A DNA stretch of 64,000 nt from Nevskiaceae bacterium (GTDB lineage: Bacteria; Pseudomonadota; Gammaproteobacteria; Steroidobacterales; Steroidobacteraceae). The notes beneath the pieces were generated by a model, which saw only the letters and a list, made by a program, of their open reading frames with translations, ran no database searches and was not told the origin of the DNA. The DNA lies in contig JACKOV010000005.1 of the NCBI GenBank assembly GCA_024234075.1, forward strand, positions 62,001-126,000, written 5' to 3'. This document shows positions 18,471 to 26,424 of the stretch, piece by piece. A program made the position numbers and the translations under genes. Numbering within the stretch: position 1 is the first letter of the stretch; the number at the start of each line of letters is the position of its first letter.

Positions 18471-19528
18471 ATCCCGTGAGTTTCATCGCTGCCGAATGGC
18501 TCTGGTTGCTGGTGCTGCTGCCTCTGCTGCCACTGCTGTACGTACTGGCGCTGCGACGCCGCGGGGCCGATGCTCTGCGCTTCACGGACCTGGATCTCCT
18601 GCGAGAGGCTGCCGCCGGGCGGCGCGCCTGGCGCCGCCATGTGCCGCCGGCGCTGTTGTTCCTGGCGCTGTTCGCGATGCTGCTGGCCCTGGCGCGCCCC
18701 TCGGCGCTGTTGACGCTGCCTTACGAGCGCGCCACCGTCGTACTTGCGATCGACGTTTCCGGCAGCATGCGAGCCGCCGACATCGCTCCCGATCGCATCA
18801 CTGTCGCCAAGGATGCAGCGCGGGCGTTCGTCGTCGAGCAGCCCCGTACGACACGCATCGGCCTGGTCGCATTCTCCACCTCTGCCATGATCTCGGCTGT
18901 GCCCACGATGGCGCGCGAGGAGGTGCTTGCCGCGATCGACGGCCTGCGCCCGCAGCGCTACACAGCCGCGGGCAGCGGCATCGTAGCCGCCTTGCAGGCA
19001 GCCTTTCCCGACGACCCGATCGACCTGTCGGATCTCTCCGTCGTACAGGACCGATGGGAGGCTCGCTCCCTGGACGAGACCGCGTCCGACAGCGCCTCCG
19101 GGCTGGGTCCCGCGGGAGCCAGTCGCAAGCTACTTCCGCCCGGCAGCAACGCCTCGGTCGTGATTGTGCTGCTCAGCGATGGGCGCACCAATGTCGGCAT
19201 CGAGCCGCTCGCCGCCGCGCGCCTGGCTGCCGATCGCGGCGTGCGCGTGTTCACGGTCGGCTTCGGCACGGCTGCAGGTGGCACCATCGGCTTCGGCGGC
19301 GGCTGGATGCGCACGCAACTCGACGAGGACACCTTGAAGGGCATCGCGGAGATCACCGGTGGACAGTATTTCCACGCGACCTCCGCTGAAGATCTGCGCA
19401 GCGTCTACGCGTCGCTGACGACCCAGTTCGTCGCTGAGACCCAGCCTACCGAGATTACTGCGGCTGTGGCTGTACTTGCGTTCGTGCTGCTGGTGATGGC
19501 GATCGGCCTGCGTATCCGAAGATTTTGA
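18467..19528 (+). CDS. Second BatA/BatB-like membrane vWA protein
   Basis: 353 residues with the same plan as its neighbour: N-terminal helix (WLWLLVLLPLLPLLYVLAL), second helix (LLFLALFAMLLALARP), vWA domain with MIDAS DVSGSM and LLSDGRTNVG, and a C-terminal helix (AAVAVLAFVLLVMAIGL). It probably forms a heteromer with the upstream vWA protein. The operon ends here; the TPR (BatB C-terminal/BatC) and BatD genes often found in such clusters are absent. Confidence 0.88.
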   Translation: MNPVSFIAAEWLWLLVLLPLLPLLYVLALRRRGADALRFTDLDLLREAAAGRRAWRRHVPPALLFLALFAMLLALARPSALLTLPYERATVVLAIDVSGSMRAADIAPDRITVAKDAARAFVVEQPRTTRIGLVAFSTSAMISAVPTMAREEVLAAIDGLRPQRYTAAGSGIVAALQAAFPDDPIDLSDLSVVQDRWEARSLDETASDSASGLGPAGASRKLLPPGSNASVVIVLLSDGRTNVGIEPLAAARLAADRGVRVFTVGFGTAAGGTIGFGGGWMRTQLDEDTLKGIAEITGGQYFHATSAEDLRSVYASLTTQFVAETQPTEITAAVAVLAFVLLVMAIGLRIRRF

Positions 19529-20221
19529 GTAAGACCTGTGAATAGTCGGAGTGCTTCTATAGACGCGATCACCGGTTCTACCAAGGATGGGGCGATCGTG
19601 CAGCGTCGACCCGATGAGGGAAAAGACGTGAGGATCATGGTGGTTGTGGATCGCCAAGAATCTCGGCTGGCGGTGGCACGCACACCGCCATTCATCATGA
19701 AGTCATGTTGGTACGGCTGACATTCGGCTTCGCTGGTGTCAGCGGAACTATCTGAATCCAAACTGTGAAACCAATGAAACATGGTTAGCAGATCCGGTCA
19801 CTCGTGTCATATGACCAGGAGCGGGCCGCAGCGTGTGAACTGGGCGTTTGGCGTCGGCATTGCGTCCGCGGCTGTGTGAGGCTCGAGGCGGTGGCCGTGA
19901 GGAGCTCGAGGTCGTTGCGGGCATCCTGGTATACTTGGACAAGACCGTATCGGCTTTGAACTAGGTCGATCTGTCTTTTGGGGTGTGATCGCTATTCCAT
20001 CCGGAGCGGATGAGCAGCCACCCTTGGAGGCCGTCGATCCAAAGAATATGTCCCGGGCCGGATCTCGGCAGTCATGCGAATTTCTCGACGCTCACGTCGC
20101 ACCCGGCAAGCGATGGATAGAGCGTCGACAAAGTGACGATTGTGTCTGGCGCGATTGCGGACGACTTGCGGCGTTCCTGCCGCGGATTCCGATCTGCTGA
20201 ACCCATTCAGGAGGATCCAGA
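19529..20221. other. Noncoding gap, about 690 bases
   Basis: The short open frames here (for example 19538-19720 on the plus strand) have no ribosome site and no protein-like composition. I see no tRNA and no clear terminator. The last bases contain AGGAGG, the ribosome site of the SDR gene. Confidence 0.5.
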
Positions 20222-20992
20222 ATGAACAGGCTCGCATCGAAGGTCGCGGTCGTGACGGGCGCGTCTCTCGGCATTGGTCGCGCCTGCGCGGAGCGCCTCG
20301 CGCAGCAGGGCGCTGCGGTCGCACTGTTCGACGTGCTCGACGAGGCGGGTTCGGAGCTCGCCGACAGGCTCACCACCGAGGGCCATCTGGCCGCCTACTG
20401 GCACGTGGATGTTTCCGACGAAATTCAAGTACGTGATGCGCTGCAGTCGGTGGCGGCGCGCTTCGGTGCGCTGCACGTGTTGGTAAACAATGCCGGCATC
20501 TCGGGCGTGGCGAAGCCAACTCACGAGGTCACCGAGCAGGAGTGGGATCGTGTTCAGGCTGTGAACGTGAAGGGCGTGTTCTTCTGCACCAAGCACGCCA
20601 TACCGTTGCTGCGCCGCGCGGGTGGCGGAAGCATCGTCAATCTCTCCTCGATCGCGGGGCTGGTGGGTACAGCCGGTGTGGCGCCTTACCATGCGTCGAA
20701 GGGGGCCGTGCGGCTCATGACCAAGAATGACGCAGTTAGCTATGCCGCTGACCGCATTCGCGTCAATTCGGTCCATCCCGGCTACATCTGGACTCCGATG
20801 GTCGAGCAGCATCTGCGCACCACGTCGGTTGATTTCGAGTCCGCGCGTCGCGAGGCGGCCGCTCTGCACCCGCTTGGGTGCATGGGTGAGCCGGACGATG
20901 TCGCCTGGGCGGTGGTCTACCTCGCGAGCGATGAGGCGAGGTTCGTCACCGGTATCGAACTGGTCGTCGACGGTGGATATGTCGCGCGCTGA
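20222..20992 (+). CDS. Short-chain dehydrogenase/reductase (classical SDR)
   Basis: 256 residues. NAD(P)-binding motif TGASLGIG near residue 13, NNAG at about residue 90, catalytic Ser143 (NLSS), Tyr156 and Lys160 (YHASK), and the C-terminal FVTGIELVVDGGY. An acidic residue after beta-2 (LFDVLDE) favours NAD over NADP. SDRs of this type oxidise secondary alcohols or reduce ketones, including steroids and cyclic alcohols; the substrate is not readable from sequence. AGGAGG lies 8 bases before the ATG. It stands alone between two noncoding gaps. Confidence 0.9.
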   Translation: MNRLASKVAVVTGASLGIGRACAERLAQQGAAVALFDVLDEAGSELADRLTTEGHLAAYWHVDVSDEIQVRDALQSVAARFGALHVLVNNAGISGVAKPTHEVTEQEWDRVQAVNVKGVFFCTKHAIPLLRRAGGGSIVNLSSIAGLVGTAGVAPYHASKGAVRLMTKNDAVSYAADRIRVNSVHPGYIWTPMVEQHLRTTSVDFESARREAAALHPLGCMGEPDDVAWAVVYLASDEARFVTGIELVVDGGYVAR

Positions 20993-21732
20993 ACGGGTGT
21001 TCGGTACGGATCCGGTTCGAGAGTCGAGGAGGCCTACGCCGCGCATGATGGAGGCCTACGAGGTTGATGGCGGAAAGCCACCCGTCCGATTCTGTCGTTC
21101 TGGATCGAGTGGAGATGCAGTGGCTGTATGCACGAGTGGGTGGAGCGCCTGCTTCCCTGCAAGGTAAGCGGTGTCCGGCATGTGCCTGCAGTCAGTGGTG
21201 CGCGCGTGGTGGCTACGATAGCCACAATTCACGGTTGCCCTGCCGGTGTGTCGGCCAGGATAGTGCCGGTGCGTTCAACTGCTCCACAAGCTTCCGGATC
21301 GCAGTGGGCGCCCGAACTGCCGAAGAGCCGTCCACGCTGCAAGCAATGCTGATCGGAGTTCCGAGGTCCGGGTATCGGAATCGCCTTCGGTGGCGACAGC
21401 CGTTGGTTCCACGTCACGAGTCAGTTGGAGATGGCGAAAACGCGCATGCGCGATCGAATGAAACCGAGTCGTCTAACCGGAACGGCGCGTGCACGATCTG
21501 GTGCTGGAATTCCCAGGACTTCACGGGGCAACTCGACGAGAAGCCGGCGCAGATGTCCCGAGGGCCGTCGGCCCGAAGCTTGACTACGATGCCACACGGC
21601 TGATTGATCGTGTGCAGCGTGTCGGCGGCGAGATCTCCGCGCTTCGGCCAAGGTGTCCCGCTACATACAGGCACGAGCATAGCAGTGCGAAACACCACTC
21701 ACATGCCAGCTTCCATTGCTTCTTTGAATGCT
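20993..21732. other. Gap with no convincing gene, about 740 bases
   Basis: Overlapping open frames on both strands (21064-21603 plus, 21414-21698 minus) lack ribosome sites and family resemblance. A short piece near 21064 (SVVLDRVEMQWLYARV) faintly resembles the start of SnoaL-like proteins, so the gap may contain decayed genes. Confidence 0.4.
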
Positions 21733-22044
21733 CTACGGCGCTGGCGAGCGACCGAAGGATAGCAGCATGACCGACGTCTCGACGGCGCAGACTTCATGCC
21801 ACTCACCGGGCTCGGTGAATGCGTAATCCCCCTCGTGCAGAACTGTGCCGTCGATGTCGATGGCACCGCTCACGACGAACATCTGTTCCCAGGATAGATG
21901 CGGATGCCGGGCGTATACTGCTCCGCGCTGCATGCGGCAGAACTCCGCCGCGACGCCGTGGGCACCGTCCCATAGTCGACCCCGTTCAATGCCGGGTATA
22001 CCAGCGGATGTGAGAGGTCGATCAGCGGCACGAGTGATGTGCAT
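21733..22044 (-). CDS. Small single-domain cupin protein
   Basis: About 104 residues. Cupin motif 1 is HPHLSWEQMFVVSGAIDIDG and motif 2 is LHEGDYAFTEPGEWHEVCAV, giving His, His, Glu and His as probable metal ligands. Single cupins may be isomerases, dioxygenases or ligand-binding proteins; the substrate is unknown. The open frame runs back to 22266, but conserved-looking sequence begins at HITRAADRP, so I chose ATG 22044 (GGGG 10 bases upstream); ATG 22068 is possible. Divergent from the DUF1838 gene, which could share its regulation. Confidence 0.7.
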   Translation of the reverse strand: MHITRAADRPLTSAGIPGIERGRLWDGAHGVAAEFCRMQRGAVYARHPHLSWEQMFVVSGAIDIDGTVLHEGDYAFTEPGEWHEVCAVETSVMLLSFGRSPAP

Positions 22045-22379
22045 GGTAGCAAACCCCGCAGGATGCATGGACGAGCAATCATCAATGTGGGTCACGATCC
22101 AAACGACCCTTGCCGAGTGTCGCATGGAAAGCGATCTCGTGACGAGTTTTCCAAGCCGGAACGTTCCCCGCGAGCACGATGATATTGCTGTGCCCGTTTG
22201 GCAACCGTCGTTCATCTCGGCTGGCGCTCGCCTCCGTGCACACCATGGCGAGCTGGCAATCGTCAAGCGAGTGCAATGCGCTCACGCTGAGTCTTGCATT
22301 TGGCTATCATCGTGTTGCCGTGCTCTTGCGGTTGGCGAAGTCTTGCGGGTGACTGCCTGCAAGCTCATCGAGGATTGCC
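22045..22379. other. Divergent intergenic region, about 335 bases
   Basis: Lies between the cupin (minus) and DUF1838 (plus) genes and should contain both promoters. A minus-strand frame at 22082-22285 has protein-like stretches (NIIVLAGNVPAWKTRHEIAF) but I cannot assign it; it may be a decayed gene. Confidence 0.35.
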
Positions 22380-23291
22380 GTGTCTGATCATCCTGGAAAA
22401 ACATTGCGAAACCCACTCGTCAATCGCCGGAAGGCGATCGGTACGCTCGGTGCCGCGGGCAGCCTGCTCGGGCTTGCGACTTCGGTCTCCGCCAGGGGGC
22501 GCCGGAAGGTGAACACGGCAGTAGTTGCCGCGCGCTTGCCCATCCGAGATCCCGCCTTCAATGTGATGATTCTAGGAAAGCTCCAAGGTGATCTTTCCGG
22601 AAAGACTGTTTATTCCTACCAGCAAGGGCGCGTCTTCGGGCTGGTTCCGGGGGATGGTCCAGCGCTGGGCGATTATGGACGTCTTCTTTACAGGATGGAG
22701 GGTGGCAGCGTGCGCTCTTCGCGGCTACGCGCCGATGGTGCCGTCACGGAGAAATCCCGGGGCTGGCTGTTTTACCGGGACGCCGAAACGAATGCTTACA
22801 TTTCTGAGTTCGCGAATCCATACACCGGTGAGACGGTGTCAGTGCCAACATTTCGCGGCGGAATCACTGGTGGCGTTGTCACCGTCAACGGACCGGAGCT
22901 CATCGCCAACTTTCCAATGGAAAGTTCGGTCTTTAACCGGCCCATGCTCCTCGACTGGCACTTCTTTGGTGAGCGCGCGTGGATCTATCGACATGCATTT
23001 ACGCGCTGGCGCGAAGGGGCCTCCGGTGTTCATCGAACAGAGATGACGCTCGATTGCTGGGTCTGCGACGTGGCGGATGTCGCCAATGAGGGTCTCACCC
23101 ACATTCCAAGTTCCTACTCTTGGACCAGCCAGACGGAATGGCAGTCGTGGCTCAGGATGCGCGGTAAGCCTGGGGCCATGCTTTGGCGCACTGACGGGTT
23201 CGTGGTCGATTCCATCGACCAGTTGCCGAAGGAGTTTGTCGCGCAGTGTGAAAGGATGCTGCCGGGTCAGCTGGCGTCACCACTGGAGTAG
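22380..23291 (+). CDS. Exported DUF1838-family protein
   Basis: 303 residues starting with a Tat-like signal (NRRKAIGTLGAAGSLLGLAT). The body has the DUF1838 feel: an early VYSYQQGRVFGLV strand block, YRDAETNAYISEFANPYTGE, DWHFFGERAWIYRHAFTRW and the ending WRTDGFVVDSIDQLPKEFVA. The family's function is unknown; members are periplasmic and often sit in catabolic clusters with SDRs and Rieske oxygenases, which fits the nearby SDR and cupin. GTG at 22380 is the annotated start; no strong ribosome site is visible. A second, divergent family member lies at 33184. Confidence 0.72.
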   Translation: MSDHPGKTLRNPLVNRRKAIGTLGAAGSLLGLATSVSARGRRKVNTAVVAARLPIRDPAFNVMILGKLQGDLSGKTVYSYQQGRVFGLVPGDGPALGDYGRLLYRMEGGSVRSSRLRADGAVTEKSRGWLFYRDAETNAYISEFANPYTGETVSVPTFRGGITGGVVTVNGPELIANFPMESSVFNRPMLLDWHFFGERAWIYRHAFTRWREGASGVHRTEMTLDCWVCDVADVANEGLTHIPSSYSWTSQTEWQSWLRMRGKPGAMLWRTDGFVVDSIDQLPKEFVAQCERMLPGQLASPLE

Positions 23292-23310
23292 TGACGGTTT
23301 TCATGACTCC

Positions 23311-23341
23311 AGCAGGCGCGCCGACTGCCGGCACGCCTGCT
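23311..23341. terminator. Bidirectional terminator hairpin
   Basis: AGCAGGCGCGCCG and CGGCACGCCTGCT form a 13-base-pair stem with one mismatch and a five-base loop (23324-23328), located exactly between two convergent genes. No T-run follows on either side, so it may act as an RNA-stabilising or Rho-assisted end. Confidence 0.65.
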
Positions 23342-23358
23342 AGAGCGCATCGTGGCCG

Positions 23359-24003
23359 TCAGTTCGTTTGCGCGCGCTGCAACGCGTCTATCAATAGACC
23401 GGCGGCAAAACTCGGATTGCGCGACTTTGCTTCGGTCAGAAATGCGGCGATTTCTGCCGAATCGGGAGCCGATTCGCATCCTTTGAAGCGCCCTTCGAGG
23501 GCATAGGCCGGCAGTGCTAATATTCCTGCCATGCGCCCATACTGACCCGCTTCGCGCAGATATGATGCTGCCTTGCAGGTGTCCTTGGTTACACCCGCGA
23601 ACCCTTCGGCATGGAGGTATCCGAGCACAAACAGCGCCTGTGGATACTTCGCAGCAGCAGCGTTCTGCAGGTGGGGCATCGCCTCCTTGCTCCGGCCCGC
23701 ATACGTCAGTACGCGACCGAGCTGATACTGCAGTCGTGGATTCTCGGGATCGCCCGCCGAATCCTTCCGGCAGATGTCGATTGCCGCTGGCAAGTCCATG
23801 TCGGGGACCTCCAATCCGGCGACAACCTTGAAAGGGTCTTCCGGATGACCTGCCAAGCGATCGCACGCGGTGATGCGCTGTGAGTAACCGGACGGGTCGA
23901 AGGTCTTCCACACGGGCTCAGCCGGCTGCGCGGTTGCCGCCGCAAGGGTTCCAATGAATATCAAGCTGATCGCGCTACGGAGAGTGACTGGAGGGCTGCT
24001 CAT
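23359..24003 (-). CDS. Secreted Sel1/TPR-like repeat protein
   Basis: 214 residues: signal peptide (SLIFIGTLAAATAQ), a block RITACDRLAGHPEDPFKV and PAAIDICRKDSAGDPENPRL with paired cysteines, then Sel1-like helical repeats (AMPHLQNAAAAKYPQALFVL, GYLHAEGFAGVTKDTCKAAS). Proteins of this type are periplasmic scaffolds for protein-protein contacts. CDRLAGHPED followed by AIDICRKD is a frequent N-terminal arrangement in caspase-like or Sel1 secreted proteins. No functional partner is evident; it converges on the DUF1838 gene. Confidence 0.65.
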   Translation of the reverse strand: MSSPPVTLRSAISLIFIGTLAAATAQPAEPVWKTFDPSGYSQRITACDRLAGHPEDPFKVVAGLEVPDMDLPAAIDICRKDSAGDPENPRLQYQLGRVLTYAGRSKEAMPHLQNAAAAKYPQALFVLGYLHAEGFAGVTKDTCKAASYLREAGQYGRMAGILALPAYALEGRFKGCESAPDSAEIAAFLTEAKSRNPSFAAGLLIDALQRAQTN

Positions 24004-24479
24004 CTATTGTTCTTCCATTCGGTAACAGATTCCTGACAACTGGGTTGCGCACACGTGCAACTTCCAGCATGTGGTCCGAGAAAGATCCTTTCCAGGCGGT
24101 CGACGCTTGGTACTGGCTCAAATCTCTCCCGGGTAGAGGTGCGTTGGGCCGATACCATGGGTAACCTCAGCTCCTGCGCACATCAATCTCACGAATCGAA
24201 TCGGGAGATTCGACGGCTGCAGTATAGCGCCGTGATGTGGGGTTTTCAGGGGGGCTCCTCGTCGGCCGACCGTGTCAAGGCGATTGTGGCAGGCTGAACA
24301 AGATGCAGTGCGCGCGCCTCGGTCCGGCAAACTGTTCCATGGGCTCGGTTCTCATCCATTGCAGGGCGTCCTGCTCACTGCCATCCTGCTTGCGATCGCT
24401 CAGCCCCAGAACTTGCTCTACCCTAGTCGGACAGGGCGGTATGTGAGTTCGGAGATCAACCACTTCGAGGAGGGAGTCG
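24004..24479. other. Divergent intergenic region, about 475 bases
   Basis: No gene is supported. The 3' end carries GAGGAGGGAG, a strong ribosome site for the nitrilase-fold gene at 24480. A minus-strand frame at 24118-24330 shows CSACH, but it lacks a signal peptide and looks accidental. Confidence 0.5.
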
Positions 24480-25610
24480 ATGACGAGACGTGAGCTATTG
24501 CTATCGGGAGTGGCCGCTGCCGTGGCCGGTATCAGCGCCCAGGAGGCCATGTCCGCTACGGAAAGGCAGTCGCTGCGCTATGGGGCGCTCGCACTGCAGG
24601 TTCTCTGTGATCCGGTGAATCAGGACAATTCCCTCAAGGACGCTCATCGGCGCATCGACGCGAATATCGCGCGTGTCGAAGGACAACTGATCGCGGCAGT
24701 CAGATATCTCAAGGGCTTCAATGGCTACGATATTAAGCTGGCCGTTCTTCCCGAATACTGGATGACGGGGTTCCCATATGGCGAGACCCGCGAAGAATGG
24801 CAGGCGAAGGCGGCCGTTCCCATGCAGGGACGTATCCCCGACATGCTGGCAAAGATGGCGCAGGGGGCGGGCGTTTACCTGTGTTCGAATCAGTATGAAA
24901 CGGATCCGAATTTTCCCGAGCTGTATTTCCAGTCGAACGTCATTTATGCGCCGAATGGCAATGTCGTCTTGCGCTATCGCCGCATGATTTCACTCTATAC
25001 GCCGAGTCCGTATGACGTTTGGGATGCTTACCTCGACGCTTATGGAGCCGAAGCCGTTTTCCCTGTTGCGAGTACCGAAATCGGCACGCTCGGCACCATG
25101 GCTAGTGAAGAGGTTCTGTATCCGGAGATCGCGCGGGCCGTTAGCCTCAAAGGCGCCGAAGTCCTGTTGCATCCGACTTCCGAGGTCGGTGCGCCGGGGC
25201 TGACGCCGAAGCACATTGCGAAGAAGGCTCGTGCCGTCGAGAACATCGCGTACGTCGTCTCGGCGAATTCGGCGAAAATCATTGGAACGACTATCGCCTC
25301 GGCTTCGACCGATGCCATGTCGATCCTTCTTGATTGCAACGGCCGGACGCTGGCGGAAGCTGGGTTTGGCGAAACGTTCGCAGCCAATGCGGTGCTCGAT
25401 ATTGGTGCGCTCCGGGAGACCCGCCGCAAGCCCGGCATGACCAATACAATCTCCCGTCTACCTTCCGGAGCCTTCGCGCCGGAGTATGCGAAGGCCGAGT
25501 ACGTGACCAAGAATAGAATGGGCAACGGCAAGATGATGACGCATGGCGAGGCCCGTGCGGACCAGGAAGCGGTTATTCAGCGGATGGTAGATAGCGGCGT
25601 TCTGAAATAA
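24480..25610 (+). CDS. Exported nitrilase-fold protein lacking the catalytic cysteine
   Basis: 376 residues with a Tat-like leader (MTRRELLLSGVAAAVAGISA). The carbon-nitrogen hydrolase fold is clear: LAVLPEYWMTGFPYG with the base Glu92, VVLRYRRMISLY where the usual Lys is Arg168, and TMASEEVLYPEIARAVSLKG where the nucleophile position (five residues before Tyr in YPE) is Ser209, not Cys. HPTSEVG and ARAVENIAYVVSANSA are further family blocks. So the classic Glu-Lys-Cys triad is changed at two of three sites. It may be a binding protein or may use different chemistry. Strong ribosome site GAGGAGGGAG; a hairpin follows the stop. Confidence 0.8.
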   Translation: MTRRELLLSGVAAAVAGISAQEAMSATERQSLRYGALALQVLCDPVNQDNSLKDAHRRIDANIARVEGQLIAAVRYLKGFNGYDIKLAVLPEYWMTGFPYGETREEWQAKAAVPMQGRIPDMLAKMAQGAGVYLCSNQYETDPNFPELYFQSNVIYAPNGNVVLRYRRMISLYTPSPYDVWDAYLDAYGAEAVFPVASTEIGTLGTMASEEVLYPEIARAVSLKGAEVLLHPTSEVGAPGLTPKHIAKKARAVENIAYVVSANSAKIIGTTIASASTDAMSILLDCNGRTLAEAGFGETFAANAVLDIGALRETRRKPGMTNTISRLPSGAFAPEYAKAEYVTKNRMGNGKMMTHGEARADQEAVIQRMVDSGVLK

Positions 25611-25619
25611 CGTCTGGCG

Positions 25620-25651
25620 ACACCCGCGGCCCGTCATTGGGTCGCGGGTGT
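25620..25651 (+). terminator. Terminator-like hairpin after the nitrilase-fold gene
   Basis: ACACCCGCGGCCC (25620-25632) pairs with GGGTCGCGGGTGT (25639-25651), 12 of 13 bases, with a six-base loop, ten bases after the stop codon. No T-run follows. Confidence 0.7.
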
Positions 25652-25789
25652 GCCGGCACGCGTTTGTGGCACAGCGCGGGAAAGCGCTTCCCCGCCTGCT
25701 ACAACGCCTGCGTCTAGAGGCAATACGCACCAACCTGGAATTGACCCGCTTTCGTGGACACCTCACCGTTGGAGATGGAGGAGTTCACG

Positions 25790-25843
25790 ATGACAGACAA
25801 GACGGTCCGGCCCAGTAAGTACAAGAACATGGTAATAGGATGA
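25790..25843 (+). CDS. 17-codon leader ORF coupled to the ECF sigma gene
   Basis: ATG 25790 follows GGAGGAG (25777-25783) at ideal spacing, and the frame MTDKTVRPSKYKNMVIG ends with a TGA that overlaps the ATG of the sigma-factor gene (ATGA). The sigma gene itself has no good ribosome site, so translation of this leader may feed it by re-initiation. It could instead be a relic of a transposase orfA start. Short length prevents a firm call. Confidence 0.4.
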   Translation: MTDKTVRPSKYKNMVIG

Positions 25844-26424
25844 GCGCATCTGGCCCGTCGGCTTCGCCGTCGGACGTCACCGTACTGCTGCAGAGACTGG
25901 GCGAGGGCGATACCGGAGTTGCCAACGAGCTTGCCCGACTCGTTTACGAAGAACTGCACCGGATTGCCGATCGGGCGATGCGTTACGAGCGTTCGGACCA
26001 CACGCTGCAGCCCACGCTGCTGGTCAACGAGGCCTTCGTGAGACTCATCGGTCAGCGCGATGCCAACTGGCAGAACCGGGGGCAGTTCTATGCTGTGGCC
26101 GCCCGCGCCATCCGTCGTATTCTGGTCGACCATGCGCGTGCGCGAAGACGGCTCAAACGCGACTTCGGCTTGCGCGTCACACTGGACCAGTCGATTGCAG
26201 ACAGGTCCGACGGCACACTGGACGTGCTGGCGATCGATGAGGCATTGGGAAGGCTGCAGGCCGCCGCACCACGCCAGGCACAGGTAGTAGAGCTGCGCTA
26301 CTTCGGTGGGCTGGAAATCGACGCGATTGCCACGGCGCTCGACGTTTCCCCGGCCACCGTTAAGCGAGACTGGGTGTTTGCGCGTGCATTCCTGCTGCGC
26401 GAGTTGCAAGGGCACGGCGGATGA
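25840..26424 (+). CDS. ECF sigma factor (TIGR02999-like group)
   Basis: 194 residues. Region 2 includes ELHRIADRAMRYERSDHTLQ, then PTLLVNEAFVRLIGQRDANW and GQFYAVAARAIRRILVDHAR; region 4 is the helix-turn-helix GLEIDAIATALDVSPATVKR followed by DWVFARAFLLREL. LQPTALVNEAYLRL-type sequence marks the ECF subgroup linked to Ser/Thr kinases. The gene ends with a four-base overlap (ATGA) into the kinase gene, so the pair forms one signalling unit. The target promoters are not known. Confidence 0.92.
   Translation: MSASGPSASPSDVTVLLQRLGEGDTGVANELARLVYEELHRIADRAMRYERSDHTLQPTLLVNEAFVRLIGQRDANWQNRGQFYAVAARAIRRILVDHARARRRLKRDFGLRVTLDQSIADRSDGTLDVLAIDEALGRLQAAAPRQAQVVELRYFGGLEIDAIATALDVSPATVKRDWVFARAFLLRELQGHGG

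Noticed and set aside
21064..21603. Open frame of 179 codons in the gap after the SDR gene
   Set aside because: No family resemblance beyond a faint SnoaL-like start, no ribosome site, erratic composition.
22082..22285. Minus-strand frame upstream of the cupin gene with some protein-like stretches
   Set aside because: No start signal and no recognisable family; kept only as a remark on the intergenic region.
24118..24330. Minus-strand frame containing CSACH, a possible heme site
   Set aside because: No signal peptide, no other cytochrome features, no ribosome site; a chance motif.
25735..25770. Sequence resembling an insertion-sequence end upstream of the ECF sigma gene
   Set aside because: No matching second end and no transposase body found; resemblance is from memory only.
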